Shown one piece after another: positions 10,815-19,230 of a stretch of 64,000 nucleotides of DNA (the first letter of the stretch is position 1; every line of letters starts with the position of its first letter). The stretch covers positions 1,798,001-1,862,000 of the forward strand of contig NZ_CP113066.1 in the NCBI RefSeq assembly GCF_026625845.1, read 5' to 3'. The translations under genes were made by a program, and so were the position numbers. The notes beneath the pieces were generated by a model, which was not told where the DNA came from, did no database searches, and was given only the letters and a program-made list of their open reading frames with translations. The DNA comes from Agrococcus sp. SL85 (GTDB taxonomy: Bacteria > Actinomycetota > Actinomycetes > Actinomycetales > Microbacteriaceae).

Positions 10815-10913
10815 GGCTCCATCCTCCCGGCGCGCGCCTCCGAGGCGCATCCGTCGAGCGGTGGATCCCCGCAGGGGAGGGGGTGGCAGAGGCTCAGCCT
10901 CGGCGCAGGTTCG

Positions 10914-11831
10914 TCAGTGGAGGATCGCGTTCAGCTCGACGCCGCGGCCGTCGCGCGCGATGGCCTCCACGGCGCCCGTCAGCGAGTTGCGGCGCAGGAG
11001 CAGGCCCGAGCGGCCCGAGAGCTCGACGGCCTTCACGGCTGCGCCGTCGGGCAGCTGCACCTTCGTGCCGGCGGTCACGTAGAGCCCTGCCTCGACGACG
11101 CAGTCGTCGCCGAGCGAGATGCCGAGGCCCGCGTTCGCGCCCAGCAGCACGCGCTCGCCGAGGGCGACGCGCTGCGTGCCGCCGCCCGAGAGCGTGCCCA
11201 TGATCGAGGCGCCGCCGCCGATGTCGGTGCCGTCGCCCACGACGACGCCCTGCGAGATCCGGCCCTCGACCATCGAGGCGCCGAGCGTGCCGGCGTTGAA
11301 GTTCACGAATCCCTCGTGCATGACGACCGTGCCGGGGGCGAGGTGCGCGCCGAGGCGCACGCGCGAGGCGTCGCCGATCCGCACGCCCTCCGGCAGCACG
11401 AAGTCGGTCATGCGGGGGAAGCGGTCGACGAGCTGCACCTGGATGCCCGCGCGCTGCAGCTGCACGCGGTGCGCCGCGGCGAAGCCCGGGTCGACGGCGC
11501 CCGCGGTCGTCCACGCGACGACCGGCAGCAGGCCGAAGACGCCGTCGAGGTTCAGGCCGTTGGGCCGCACGAGGCGGTGGCTGAGCAGGTGGAGGCGCAG
11601 GTAGGCGTCCTCGGTGCTCGCGGGCGCCGCGTCGAGGTCGATCGCCACGTGGCGGTGCTCGAGCACGACGCCGCGCTCGGGCACGGGGCCGGCGAGCGCG
11701 TCGAGGTCGCCGCCGCCGATCGCCGCGACGTCTGCGGAGGCCTCCCCGAGCTCGGGGGAGGGGAACCAGGCGTCGAGGACCCGCCCCTCGAAGACGGTGA
11801 CGAGCGCATGTCCGTGTGCGGGGCGAGCCAT
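10914..11831 (-). CDS. dapD: Tetrahydrodipicolinate N-succinyltransferase DapD
   Basis: Transfers succinyl from succinyl-CoA to tetrahydrodipicolinate in the lysine/diaminopimelate pathway. The protein has 305 residues and matches the actinobacterial DapD type: an N-terminal domain, then a left-handed beta helix read from hexapeptide-like repeats ([37 protein letters not shown]). It is a trimer in known relatives. Divergent from dapE with only 23 bp between start codons, and both seem leaderless. Confidence 0.95.
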   Translation of the reverse strand: MARPAHGHALVTVFEGRVLDAWFPSPELGEASADVAAIGGGDLDALAGPVPERGVVLEHRHVAIDLDAAPASTEDAYLRLHLLSHRLVRPNGLNLDGVFGLLPVVAWTTAGAVDPGFAAAHRVQLQRAGIQVQLVDRFPRMTDFVLPEGVRIGDASRVRLGAHLAPGTVVMHEGFVNFNAGTLGASMVEGRISQGVVVGDGTDIGGGASIMGTLSGGGTQRVALGERVLLGANAGLGISLGDDCVVEAGLYVTAGTKVQLPDGAAVKAVELSGRSGLLLRRNSLTGAVEAIARDGRGVELNAILH

Positions 11832-11837
11832 GCCCCA

Positions 11838-11847
11838 AGTCTAGGCT
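11838..11847. promoter_or_regulatory. Overlapping divergent -10 boxes of dapD and dapE
   Basis: In AGTCTAGGCT the reverse strand reads TAGACT (11843 to 11838), 6 nt before the dapD ATG, and the forward strand reads TAGGCT (11842-11847), 7 nt before the dapE ATG. The two boxes share CTAG, so each promoter's upstream elements must lie inside the opposite coding sequence. No Shine-Dalgarno fits in the 23-bp gap. Confidence 0.6.
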
Positions 11848-11854
11848 GGGGGCC

Positions 11855-12937
11855 ATGGCCACCCCCTCGCTCGACCTCTCCGCGAGCAGCCCCGACCTCA
11901 CGCGGCAGCTGTGCGACCTCGACTCCGTCTCGGGCAACGAGGGCCCGCTCGCCGATGCGATCGAGGCCGCGGTCTCGGCCCTGCCGCACCTCGAGGTGAC
12001 GCGCTTCGGCGACACCGTGGTCGCGCGCACCTCGCTCGGCCGCGAGCGGCGCGTCGTGATCGCCGGCCACATCGACACCGTGCCCATCAACGGCAACGTG
12101 CCCACCCGCATGATCGACGTCGCGGGGGAGGAGCACATCTGGGGTCGCGGCACCGTCGACATGAAGGCGGGCGTCGCGGTGCAGCTGAAGCTCGCCGCCG
12201 AGCTCGCCGAGCCCGCGCTCGACGTGACGTGGATCTGGTACGACCACGAGGAGGTCGGCGAGGAGGAGAACGCGCTGCGCCGCCTCGCCGCCGAGCGGCC
12301 CGACCTCATGGCGGGCGACTTCGCCATCCTCGGCGAGCCCTCGAACGGCAACATCGAGGGCGGCTGCAACGGCACGCTGCGCTTCGAGGTCCGCACGCGG
12401 GGCGTGCGCGCCCACTCCGCGCGCGCCTGGGTCGGCCACAACGCCATCCACGACGCCGCGCAGGTGCTCGAGATCCTCCAGTCCTACCGGCCCCGCACGA
12501 TCGCGGTCGAGGGCCTCGACTACCGCGAGGGCCTCAACGCCGTGCTGATCTCCGGCGGCGTCGCCACGAACGTGATCCCCGACGAGTGCGTCGTGCACGT
12601 CAACTACCGCTTCGCGCCCTCCAGCACCGTCGACGAGGCGATCGCCCACGTGACCGAGCTCTTCGCCGGCTTCGACGTCACGGTCGTCGACGCCGCGCCG
12701 GGCGCGAAGCCGGGGCTCGACGCCCCGCTCGCGCAGGAGTTCATCCAGGCCGTGGGCCTCACGCCGAAGCCGAAGTACGGCTGGACCGACGTCTCGCGCT
12801 TCTGGGGCCTCGGGATCCCGGCCGTGAACTTCGGCCCCGGCGACCCCTCGAAGGCGCACGCCGACGACGAGTCGGTGCCGGTCGCGCAGATCGTCGCGGC
12901 CGAGGAGAGCCTGCGCGCGTGGCTCTCCACGAGCTGA
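11855..12937 (+). CDS. dapE: Succinyl-diaminopimelate desuccinylase DapE
   Basis: M20-family metallohydrolase, 360 residues, that releases succinate from N-succinyl-LL-diaminopimelate. Metal and catalytic positions can be seen: GHIDTVP with the first histidine, GRGTVDMKAG with the bridging aspartate, the catalytic pair in DHEEVGEEEN, LGEPSNGNIEGGCNGT, and a C-terminal histidine in PSKAHADDESV. The actinobacterial form of the enzyme. The next gene begins within its last 19 bases. Confidence 0.95.
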   Translation: MATPSLDLSASSPDLTRQLCDLDSVSGNEGPLADAIEAAVSALPHLEVTRFGDTVVARTSLGRERRVVIAGHIDTVPINGNVPTRMIDVAGEEHIWGRGTVDMKAGVAVQLKLAAELAEPALDVTWIWYDHEEVGEEENALRRLAAERPDLMAGDFAILGEPSNGNIEGGCNGTLRFEVRTRGVRAHSARAWVGHNAIHDAAQVLEILQSYRPRTIAVEGLDYREGLNAVLISGGVATNVIPDECVVHVNYRFAPSSTVDEAIAHVTELFAGFDVTVVDAAPGAKPGLDAPLAQEFIQAVGLTPKPKYGWTDVSRFWGLGIPAVNFGPGDPSKAHADDESVPVAQIVAAEESLRAWLSTS

Positions 12938-14103
12938 CCGCCCGCCGCGCCCCCGCGGCCGAGCGCTGGTGGCTGTGGCCGCTCGCGCTCTGGGCCGTCT
13001 CGCGCCTCGTCTCGACGGCCCTGCTCGTCGCCTTCTCCTGGAACCAGGGCGAGAGCTCCTGGACCCCCGAGCGGCCCGACATCCTCGACTACTCGACGAT
13101 GTGGGACGCCCACTGGTACTTCATCGTCAGCCAGGTCGGGTACCCGGCCGAGCTGCCGATCGCCGACGACGGCCACGCGGGCGAGAACGCGTGGGCGTTC
13201 ATGCCGGTGTACCCGCTGCTCGCCCGCGTGCTCATGGTGCTCGGGCTGCCGTGGGAGGGCGCCGCGGTGCTGCTGTCGGTGCTCGCCTCCCTCGCCTTCG
13301 CGCTCGTCGCCTACCGCCTGTTCCAGGACATCGCGCCGGGCCGCGAGCGGTTCGCGCTCGCGCTCGTGCTGCTCTCGCCCACGGCGCCCGTGCTGCAGCT
13401 CGGCTACGCCGAGTCGCTCTTCCTCCTGCTCCTCGCGGGCGCGCTGCTCGCCTGGCGGCACCGGCGGTGGGAGTGGCTCGTGGTGCTGCTGCCGATCCTC
13501 TCGCTCACGCGCCCGGGCGGCCTCGCGTTCGCCTTCGCGCTCGCCCTGTGGTGGCTCGTGCGCTGGCGCCGGGAAGGGCCGGGCTTCGCGGTCGCCGAGC
13601 GCTGGCGCATCATCGGCATCGGCGCCTGGAGCGCGCTGTGGGGCTTCGCGTGGCTGCTCGTCTGCACGCTCGTCACCGGGAGCCTCTCCTCCTACTTCGA
13701 GACCGAGCTCTCGTGGCGGTCGGCGTACATCGGGCGGCAGGAGCTCATCCCCTTCACGCCCTGGCCCATCGGCCTCGAGTGGTGGTTCGGACCCTGGTGG
13801 CCGCTCTGGATGCTCGGGATCGTCGCCGCGGCGGTCGCCCTGCTCGCGGGCCCGTGGGCGCGCGGCGTCGCGCTCGAGGCGCGGCTGTGGACGATCGCGT
13901 ACCTCGTGTACCTCGCCGCGGTGTGGTTCCCGCAGTCGTCCACCTGGCGGCTCCTCATGCCGATCTTCCCCGCCGCGGCGATCGTGGCAGCTGCGCGCCC
14001 GGCGTGGGCGCGCGCCCTCGTGCTCGCCGTCGCGATCGCGCTGCAGCCCGTGTGGATCTGGTTCTGCTGGCATGTGAACCCGCCCGACTGGACGGTGCCC
14101 TAG
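12919..14103 (+). CDS. Polytopic membrane glycosyltransferase, PIG-V-like
   Basis: Integral membrane protein of 394 residues with about nine hydrophobic segments. The first large loop has the acidic motif DYSTMWDAHWY, as in polyprenyl-phosphate-sugar-dependent mannosyltransferases of the PIG-V/GT-C type, and AFMPVYPLLARVL follows. This suggests sugar transfer outside the membrane from a lipid donor. The GTG at 12919 overlaps dapE by 19 bp, so it may be co-transcribed, though no pathway link to lysine synthesis is evident. Class assignment is moderately sure; acceptor unknown. Confidence 0.72.
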   Translation: MALHELTARRAPAAERWWLWPLALWAVSRLVSTALLVAFSWNQGESSWTPERPDILDYSTMWDAHWYFIVSQVGYPAELPIADDGHAGENAWAFMPVYPLLARVLMVLGLPWEGAAVLLSVLASLAFALVAYRLFQDIAPGRERFALALVLLSPTAPVLQLGYAESLFLLLLAGALLAWRHRRWEWLVVLLPILSLTRPGGLAFAFALALWWLVRWRREGPGFAVAERWRIIGIGAWSALWGFAWLLVCTLVTGSLSSYFETELSWRSAYIGRQELIPFTPWPIGLEWWFGPWWPLWMLGIVAAAVALLAGPWARGVALEARLWTIAYLVYLAAVWFPQSSTWRLLMPIFPAAAIVAAARPAWARALVLAVAIALQPVWIWFCWHVNPPDWTVP

Positions 14104-14195
14104 ACCCTGCCGCCGCTGCGTCGCTGTGGGCGGATCGCGGTTCCTATCAGCGGGACATGAGATACTGCAGGCACGAGAATCGAAGGGGGAGCCGC

Positions 14196-14369
14196 ATGGC
14201 CGCCATGAAACCACGCACCGGAGATGGCCCGCTCGAGGCCGTCAAGGAGGGTCGCGTCATCGTCGTCCGTGTCCCGCTCGAGGGCGGCGGACGCCTCGTC
14301 GTGTCCGTCAACGACGAGGAGGCCGCTGCGCTCCACGCCGCGCTCGCCGGAGTCGTCGTCACCGCGTGA
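14196..14369 (+). CDS. DUF3117 small protein
   Basis: A 57-residue protein of the actinobacterial DUF3117 family, recognised from MAAMKPRTGDGPLEAVKEGR and the ending VSVNDEEAAALHAALAG. Function unknown in the family. GAAGGGGGA gives a clear ribosome site 6 nt before the ATG. Monocistronic and closed by a strong hairpin 26 bp after the stop, which suggests a well-expressed transcript. GATACT at 14161 could be a -10 box, but the -35 is weak. Confidence 0.9.
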   Translation: MAAMKPRTGDGPLEAVKEGRVIVVRVPLEGGGRLVVSVNDEEAAALHAALAGVVVTA

Positions 14370-14394
14370 CGATCGCCCGGGGCACCCCGGACGC

Positions 14395-14432
14395 ACCGAG
14401 GGGGTCGATCCAGCCGGATCGACCCCCTCGGT
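14395..14432. terminator. Hairpin terminator between DUF3117 and O-methyltransferase genes
   Basis: A perfect 17-bp stem (14395-14411 with 14416-14432) around loop AGCC. It sits between convergent genes and can serve both. No U tract. Confidence 0.85.
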
Positions 14433-14460
14433 CGTGCGCGCGGGCGCCGGGGAGGCTGCG

Positions 14461-15099
14461 TCAGGCGGGCTCCGGCCGGCGGACGATCTGCAGCAGGCCG
14501 TCGCCGACGGGCGAGAGCGCGGCCTGCACGGCGTCGCTCGTGGCGAGCTCGCGCAGGAGCGCGCGGAGGTCGGCGACCGAGTCGTCCCGCTGCGCGGGGT
14601 CGGCGACGCGGCCGCCCAGGAGCGCGTGGGCGACGAGCACCGAGCCGCCGACGCGCACGAGCGAGAGCGCGTGCTCGACGTACTCGAGGACGCCCGCCGG
14701 GTCGGCGTCGATGAGCACGACGTCGTAGCTCGCCTCGTTCATGCGGGGCAGCACGTCGCGCGCGCGCCCCGTGATGAGGCGGGCGCGGGTCACCGGTATG
14801 CCCGCCCTCGCGAACGCGGCGCGCGCGTGCTGCTGGTGGTCGAGCTCGGTGTCGATCGACGTGAGCGTCGCCTGCGGGGCGCCGCGCAGCAGCCACAGGC
14901 CGCTGACGCCCGCGCCGGTGCCCACCTCGAGGATGGCGGTGGCCTGCGTGGCCGCGGCGATCGCCGCGAGCTGCGCGCCGACGGCTGGCGCGACGGGCGC
15001 GATGCCCAGCTCGTGGGAGGCGTCGCGCGCGCCGGTCAGGACGTCGTCCTCTGCGGCGAGCTCGTCGAGGTACTTGGCGATGAGCGATGATGTCTGCAC
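14461..15099 (-). CDS. SAM-dependent O-methyltransferase
   Basis: Class I methyltransferase of the catechol/caffeoyl-CoA O-methyltransferase family, 212 residues. The SAM motif reads ILEVGTGAGVSGLWLL, the acidic motif II is SIDTELDHQQHARAAF, and YDVVLIDADP marks the metal/substrate region. The GTG at 15099 has GGAGG 4 nt upstream. Divergent from tatB. In many actinobacteria this gene sits next to tatB or a sigma-E gene, but its substrate is not established. Confidence 0.88.
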   Translation of the reverse strand: MQTSSLIAKYLDELAAEDDVLTGARDASHELGIAPVAPAVGAQLAAIAAATQATAILEVGTGAGVSGLWLLRGAPQATLTSIDTELDHQQHARAAFARAGIPVTRARLITGRARDVLPRMNEASYDVVLIDADPAGVLEYVEHALSLVRVGGSVLVAHALLGGRVADPAQRDDSVADLRALLRELATSDAVQAALSPVGDGLLQIVRRPEPA

Positions 15100-15165
15100 G
15101 GTTCCTCCGGGTCGAGCGTACCCACGACCGTCGGCCGCCCCGCCCGCGGCTCGCCGCGCGGCCGG

Positions 15166-15171
15166 TACCCT
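15166..15171 (+). promoter_or_regulatory. Possible -10 box of tatB
   Basis: TACCCT ends 6 nt before the GTG at 15178. GGAGG at 15172-15176 is too close to act as a Shine-Dalgarno for that codon, so a leaderless start is the better fit. Confidence 0.45.
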
Positions 15172-15177
15172 GGAGGG

Positions 15178-15555
15178 GTGTCCTTCGCCGGCATCACCCT
15201 CGACAAGCTCCTGCTCATCGCCGTGCTCGCCGCGCTGCTGCTGGGCCCGGAGCGGCTGCCCGCGCTCGCCGAGCGCCTGGGCCAGCTCGTGCGCTCGCTG
15301 CGCGACCTCGCGGGCGGCGCGAAGGACCGCATGCGCGAGGAGATGGGCCCGGAGTTCGACGAGGTCGACTGGAAGCGCCTCGACCCGCGCCAGTACGACC
15401 CCCGGCGCATCGTGATGGATGCGCTGCGCGAGCCCGCGGCCGACGCCCCGACGCCCGACTTCGCGACCGTCGCCGCGGGCTCCGCGGTCGCGACGGTCAG
15501 CGGCCTCCCGAGGCGCGACACCGGCCCGATGCGCTTCGACGACGAGGCGACCTGA
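15178..15555 (+). CDS. tatB: Twin-arginine translocase subunit TatB
   Basis: Membrane component that, with TatC, receives folded substrates carrying twin-arginine signals. The 125-residue protein has one N-terminal helix (LLLIAVLAALLLGPERLP) followed directly by an amphipathic helix (ALAERLGQLVRSLRDLAGG). GPERLP is the conserved hinge. The length after the helix and the segment DEVDWKRLDPRQYDPRR favour TatB over TatA. tatA and tatC are not in the window. Confidence 0.92.
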   Translation: MSFAGITLDKLLLIAVLAALLLGPERLPALAERLGQLVRSLRDLAGGAKDRMREEMGPEFDEVDWKRLDPRQYDPRRIVMDALREPAADAPTPDFATVAAGSAVATVSGLPRRDTGPMRFDDEAT

Positions 15556-15566
15556 CCTCCGCTCGG

Positions 15567-16262
15567 GTGCTCGGGCGGCCGGCGGCGGTCGGCTTCGACC
15601 TCGACGGCACGCTCTTCGATCACCGGGCCTCCGCAGCCGAGGCGGCGAGCGCGTTCCTGCGCTCGCTGGGCGCGAGGCCGGATGGGCGCGCCCTCGACGT
15701 CTGGTTCCGGGCGGAGGCCGTGCGCTTCGAGCAGTGGCGGCGCGGCGAGCTCGACTTCGCCGGTCAGCGGCGCGCGCGGCTCCGCGACGTGATGGGCGAG
15801 CTCGGGCTCGGGGCGCCGCGCTCGGATGCCGTGGCCGACGCGGCGTTCGCGCGCTACCTCGCCGCCTACCGCGCCGCATGGCGCGCCTTCGACGACGCGC
15901 GGGCCGCGCTCGACGGCTTGCGCGCCGAGGGCGTGCGCGTCGGGATCCTCACGAACGGCGTCGAGGCGCAGCAGCGCGACAAGCTGGCGGTGATCGGCCT
16001 CCTCGATCGCGTCGACGCGCTGTGCGCCTCCGAGACGATCGGGGTCGCGAAGCCGGACGTGCGAGCGTTCGAGCGCCTGGCCGCCGAGCTCGGCGTGGCA
16101 CCCGCCTCGATGGCCTTCGTCGGCGACGACCCGGAGAAGGACCTCGCGGGCGCGACGGCCGCGGGGATGCGCGCGGCCCTCGTCGCCCCCGCGCGGGGGA
16201 GCACGAGTGCCGGCCTCGCCGATGCGCTCGCCGCCGTCGGGCTCCCGATCGACGCGCCCTGA
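15567..16262 (+). CDS. HAD-superfamily hydrolase
   Basis: Haloacid-dehalogenase-like phosphatase, about 231 residues. Motif I is FDLDGTLFDH, motif II the threonine in ILTNG, motif III the lysine in VAKPDVRAFE, and motif IV GDDPEKDLAGA. The helical cap after motif I suits a small phosphorylated metabolite. The GTG at 15567 lies 11 bp after the tatB stop, so the two probably share a transcript. Substrate not predictable. Confidence 0.88.
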   Translation: MLGRPAAVGFDLDGTLFDHRASAAEAASAFLRSLGARPDGRALDVWFRAEAVRFEQWRRGELDFAGQRRARLRDVMGELGLGAPRSDAVADAAFARYLAAYRAAWRAFDDARAALDGLRAEGVRVGILTNGVEAQQRDKLAVIGLLDRVDALCASETIGVAKPDVRAFERLAAELGVAPASMAFVGDDPEKDLAGATAAGMRAALVAPARGSTSAGLADALAAVGLPIDAP

Positions 16263-16270
16263 CTGCTCGG

Positions 16271-16334
16271 CGGGGACCCCTTCGTGCATCGGGGACCCGC
16301 AGGAGCAGGTCCCCGATGCGTGACGGGGTCCCCG
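16271..16334. terminator. Nested inverted repeat between HAD and mrp genes
   Basis: The outer arms CGGGGACCCC (16271-16280) and GGGGTCCCCG (16325-16334) and the inner arms GCATCGGGGACC (16286-16297) and GGTCCCCGATGC (16308-16319) are both perfect. It lies between convergent genes. Confidence 0.75.
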
Positions 16335-16356
16335 TTCCCGGCGGCCAGGCCGCGCG

Positions 16357-17442
16357 CTAGGCGAGGCTGATCGGGAGGCTGCGGCCCGCGATCGAGCGGG
16401 AGCCGCGCAGCGTCTCCGCGAGGGCCGCGATCGCGACGGCCGCGGGGTCCGTGGGAGAGGACGCCACGACCGGCTCGCCCGCGTCGCCGCCCTCGCGCAG
16501 CGCGACCGAGAGCGGGATGCGCGCGAGCAGCGGCACGCCCAGGCGCCGCGCGGCCTCCGCGCCGCCGCCCGAGCCGAAGAGCTCGAGCACCGAGCCGTCG
16601 GGCTGCGCGAGGCCCGCCATGTTCTCGACGACGCCCAGCACCCGCTGGCCTGTCTGGCCCGCGACCTCCGCAGCGCGCTCGGCGACGTCGGCGGCGGCGC
16701 GCTGCGGCGTGGTCACGACGAGCACCTCGGCGTGGGGGAGCAGCTGGCCGAGCGAGATCGCGACGTCGCCCGTGCCCGGCGGCATGTCGATGAGCAGCAC
16801 GTCGAGGTCGCCCCACCAGACGTCGGCGAGGAACTGCTGCAGCGTGCGGTGCAGCATCGGCCCTCGCCACGAGACCGAGCGGTTGCCCTCGACGAACATG
16901 CCGATCGAGACGAGCCGCACGCCGTGCGCCTCGGGCGGCATCATCATGTCGCCGACGCGCGTCGGCCGCGCGTCGGTGCCGAGCAGCGCCGGGATCGAGT
17001 AGCCGTGCACGTCGGCGTCGATGACGCCCACCGCGAGGCCGCGCGCCGCGAGCGCGACGGCGAGGCCCGCCGTGACGGTCGACTTGCCGACGCCGCCCTT
17101 GCCGCTCGCGACGGCGACGATGCGCGTCAGGGTGCCCGGCCCGAACTGCTGCGGGCGCGAGCCCCGCAGCCGCTCGACGAGCGCCTGCCGGGTGGCCGGG
17201 TCCATGACGCCGACCTCGACCTCCACGGCGTCGACGCCCTGCACGGCGCCCGCGGCCTGCTCGACGTCGGCCCGGATGCGGTCGGCTGCGGGGCACGCGG
17301 CGACGGTCAGCTCGAGCCGGATGCGCGCGACGCCCCTCTCGAGCGTCGCCTCCGGGATCATGTCGAGCTCGACGAGCGGGCGCCGGATCTCCGGGTCGAC
17401 GACCGTGCCGAGCGCGGCGGCGAGGGCCGGGTCGATGCTCAC
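16357..17442 (-). CDS. mrp: Mrp/NBP35 family iron-sulfur carrier ATPase
   Basis: P-loop ATPase of 361 residues expected to hand Fe-S clusters to apoproteins. An N-terminal MIP18/DUF59 domain (DPEIRRPLVELDMI) precedes the deviant Walker A VASGKGGVGKST near residue 113 and Walker B VLLIDMPPGTGD. The CPxC cluster motif of many NBP35 proteins is not visible, as in other actinobacterial forms. Its ATG overlaps the stop of the DUF1003 gene in ATGA, so it is the last gene of a three-gene operon. Confidence 0.92.
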   Translation of the reverse strand: MSIDPALAAALGTVVDPEIRRPLVELDMIPEATLERGVARIRLELTVAACPAADRIRADVEQAAGAVQGVDAVEVEVGVMDPATRQALVERLRGSRPQQFGPGTLTRIVAVASGKGGVGKSTVTAGLAVALAARGLAVGVIDADVHGYSIPALLGTDARPTRVGDMMMPPEAHGVRLVSIGMFVEGNRSVSWRGPMLHRTLQQFLADVWWGDLDVLLIDMPPGTGDVAISLGQLLPHAEVLVVTTPQRAAADVAERAAEVAGQTGQRVLGVVENMAGLAQPDGSVLELFGSGGGAEAARRLGVPLLARIPLSVALREGGDAGEPVVASSPTDPAAVAIAALAETLRGSRSIAGRSLPISLA

Positions 17443-17930
17443 GCGTCGTCGCGCGCGCGGCGCTCGTCGAGGTCCTCGACGAACGACTTCAGCTCGGCGC
17501 GGATGAACTCGCGCGTCGCCATGTCGCGCATCGCCATGCGCAGCGCGACGACCTCGCGCGCGAGGTACTCGGTGTCGTTGAGGTTGCGCTCGGCGCGCAG
17601 GCGGTCCTGCTCGATCTGCACGCGGTCGCGGTCGTCCTGGCGGTTCTGCGCCAGCAGCAGCAGCGGCGCGGCGTACGAGGCCTGGAGGCTCAGCACGAGC
17701 GTGAGGAGCGGGAAGCCCTGGTCCTGCGGGTCGAACTGCGCCTCGGGCGGGGCGATCGAGTTGTACGTGAGCCAGAACCCGCAGAAGACCGTCATCCCGA
17801 TGAGGAACGCGGGCGTGCCCATGCCGCGGGCGAAGGCCTCGGTGAAGCGGCCGAAGCGATCCTTCGACTCGGGCAGGCGCAGGCGGCGGCGCGACTTCGG
17901 GCGCGCGAAGCCGTCCTCGCGCTCAGCCAC
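17439..17930 (-). CDS. DUF1003 membrane protein
   Basis: A 163-residue protein with two close hydrophobic segments (FLIGMTVFCGFWLTYN and LLTLVLSLQASYAAPLLLLA) followed by a charged helical tail rich in D, R and E. This is the DUF1003 arrangement, including the NRQDDRDR motif. Function unknown. Sandwiched with 8-bp and 4-bp overlaps between the CBS/MgtE_N gene and mrp; the same trio occurs in many actinobacteria, which suggests a role in divalent-metal handling. Confidence 0.9.
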   Translation of the reverse strand: MAEREDGFARPKSRRRLRLPESKDRFGRFTEAFARGMGTPAFLIGMTVFCGFWLTYNSIAPPEAQFDPQDQGFPLLTLVLSLQASYAAPLLLLAQNRQDDRDRVQIEQDRLRAERNLNDTEYLAREVVALRMAMRDMATREFIRAELKSFVEDLDERRARDDA

Positions 17931-19152
17931 GCTTCGCCTCCTCGCGCGAGCGCCAATCGGCCGGCAGCACGTGGTCGAGCACGTCGTCGATCGTGACGAT
18001 GCCCACGAGGCGGCCCGCGGGGTCGACGACGGGCACCGAGACCAGGTTGTAGGAGGCCATCTGGCGCGTGACCTCGGCGGCGGTGTCGCTGACGAGCACG
18101 GGCTCGATCTGCTCGTCGAGCAGGGTGCCGAGGCGCTCGTTGGGCGGGTAGCGCAGCAGCCGCTGGAAGTGCACCATGCCGAGGAAGCGGCCCGTGGGCG
18201 CCTCGTAGGGCGGCAGCGTGACGCACACCGCCGCGGCGAGCGCGGGCGCGAACTCGTGCCGGCGCACCATCGCGAGGGCCTCGGCGACGGTCGCGTCGGA
18301 GGCGAGGATGATGGGCTCGGTCGTCATGAGGCCGCCCGCGGTGTCGGCGCCGAACGCGAGCAGCATGCGCACGTCCTCCGCCTCGTCGGGGTCCATGAGG
18401 GCCAGCAGCGTCTCGCCGCGCTCGGTCGGCAGCTGCGCGATGAGGTCGGCGGCGTCGTCCGGCTCCATCTGATCGAGCACGTCGGCCGCGCGGTCGTCCT
18501 CGAGCGAGTCGAGGATCTCGATCTGCCGCTCCTCGCTCATCTCCTCGAGGATGTCGGCGAGGCGCTCGTCGGGGAGGTCCTCGGCGACCTCCATCATGCG
18601 CTGCTGCGGCAGGTCGAGGAGGGCCGAGGCGGCGTCGGCCGCCGCGAGCTCGTCGAGCGAGGCGAGCAGGTGCTCGGTGCCCTGCTCGGAGCCCGGCTCG
18701 TGCTGCACGTCGCCCCAGTGCGCGAGCGTCGTGGGGCCCTTGCCGAACGGGCCGGTCTTGGGCTTGCGGAGGAAGAGCTCGTCGACCTCCCACTCGCCCG
18801 GGCCGCGCTCCGAGATCGAGAGGTCCTCGAGGTTCGCGCTCGTGCCGTCGCGGAGCGTGACGGTGCTGCCGAGCACCTCGGCGAGCAGCAGGCGCTCGCC
18901 GCCGCGCTGGCGGAACCGGCGCTCGCTCACGGCGGAGGCGATGAGCTGCCCGCCGCCGATCGCGGCCACGCGGCCGATCGAGAGGAAGACGCGGCCGGCG
19001 CCGCGCGCCTCGACCACGAGCCCGACCACGCGCGGCGACGCGTCCGCGCGCGGCACCGTGACGACGTCGCGCACCTTGCCCACGCGCTCGCCCGCAGGGT
19101 CGAACACCCCGACGCCCGCGAGGCGCGCGACGAAGACCGTGGCTGCGCTCAT
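17923..19152 (-). CDS. PRC-barrel, MgtE_N and twin-CBS domain protein
   Basis: Soluble 409-residue protein resembling the cytoplasmic sensor of the MgtE magnesium channel but without the channel helices. Order: a PRC-barrel-like segment (about 1-125, GERVGKVRDVV), an MgtE_N superhelix (about 150-275, with LPDERLADILEEM and MEPDDAADLIAQLP), and two CBS domains (about 285-400, ending GIVTIDDVLDHVLP). Heads the DUF1003-mrp operon. It may sense Mg2+ or a nucleotide and act on a partner membrane protein. A leaderless ATG is likely. Confidence 0.88.
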   Translation of the reverse strand: MSAATVFVARLAGVGVFDPAGERVGKVRDVVTVPRADASPRVVGLVVEARGAGRVFLSIGRVAAIGGGQLIASAVSERRFRQRGGERLLLAEVLGSTVTLRDGTSANLEDLSISERGPGEWEVDELFLRKPKTGPFGKGPTTLAHWGDVQHEPGSEQGTEHLLASLDELAAADAASALLDLPQQRMMEVAEDLPDERLADILEEMSEERQIEILDSLEDDRAADVLDQMEPDDAADLIAQLPTERGETLLALMDPDEAEDVRMLLAFGADTAGGLMTTEPIILASDATVAEALAMVRRHEFAPALAAAVCVTLPPYEAPTGRFLGMVHFQRLLRYPPNERLGTLLDEQIEPVLVSDTAAEVTRQMASYNLVSVPVVDPAGRLVGIVTIDDVLDHVLPADWRSREEAKRG

Positions 19153-19158
19153 GCTTCC

Positions 19159-19164
19159 AACCTA
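19159..19164 (-). promoter_or_regulatory. Leaderless promoter -10 box of the CBS-DUF1003-mrp operon
   Basis: On the reverse strand TAGGTT stands 6 nt before the ATG at 19152, with no Shine-Dalgarno. Confidence 0.5.
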
Positions 19165-19230
19165 CCGCCGACCCCCACGCCGAGAGCGAACCCGCGCCCC
19201 GCGCCCGCGCCCGCGTGGGACGATGGGCGC

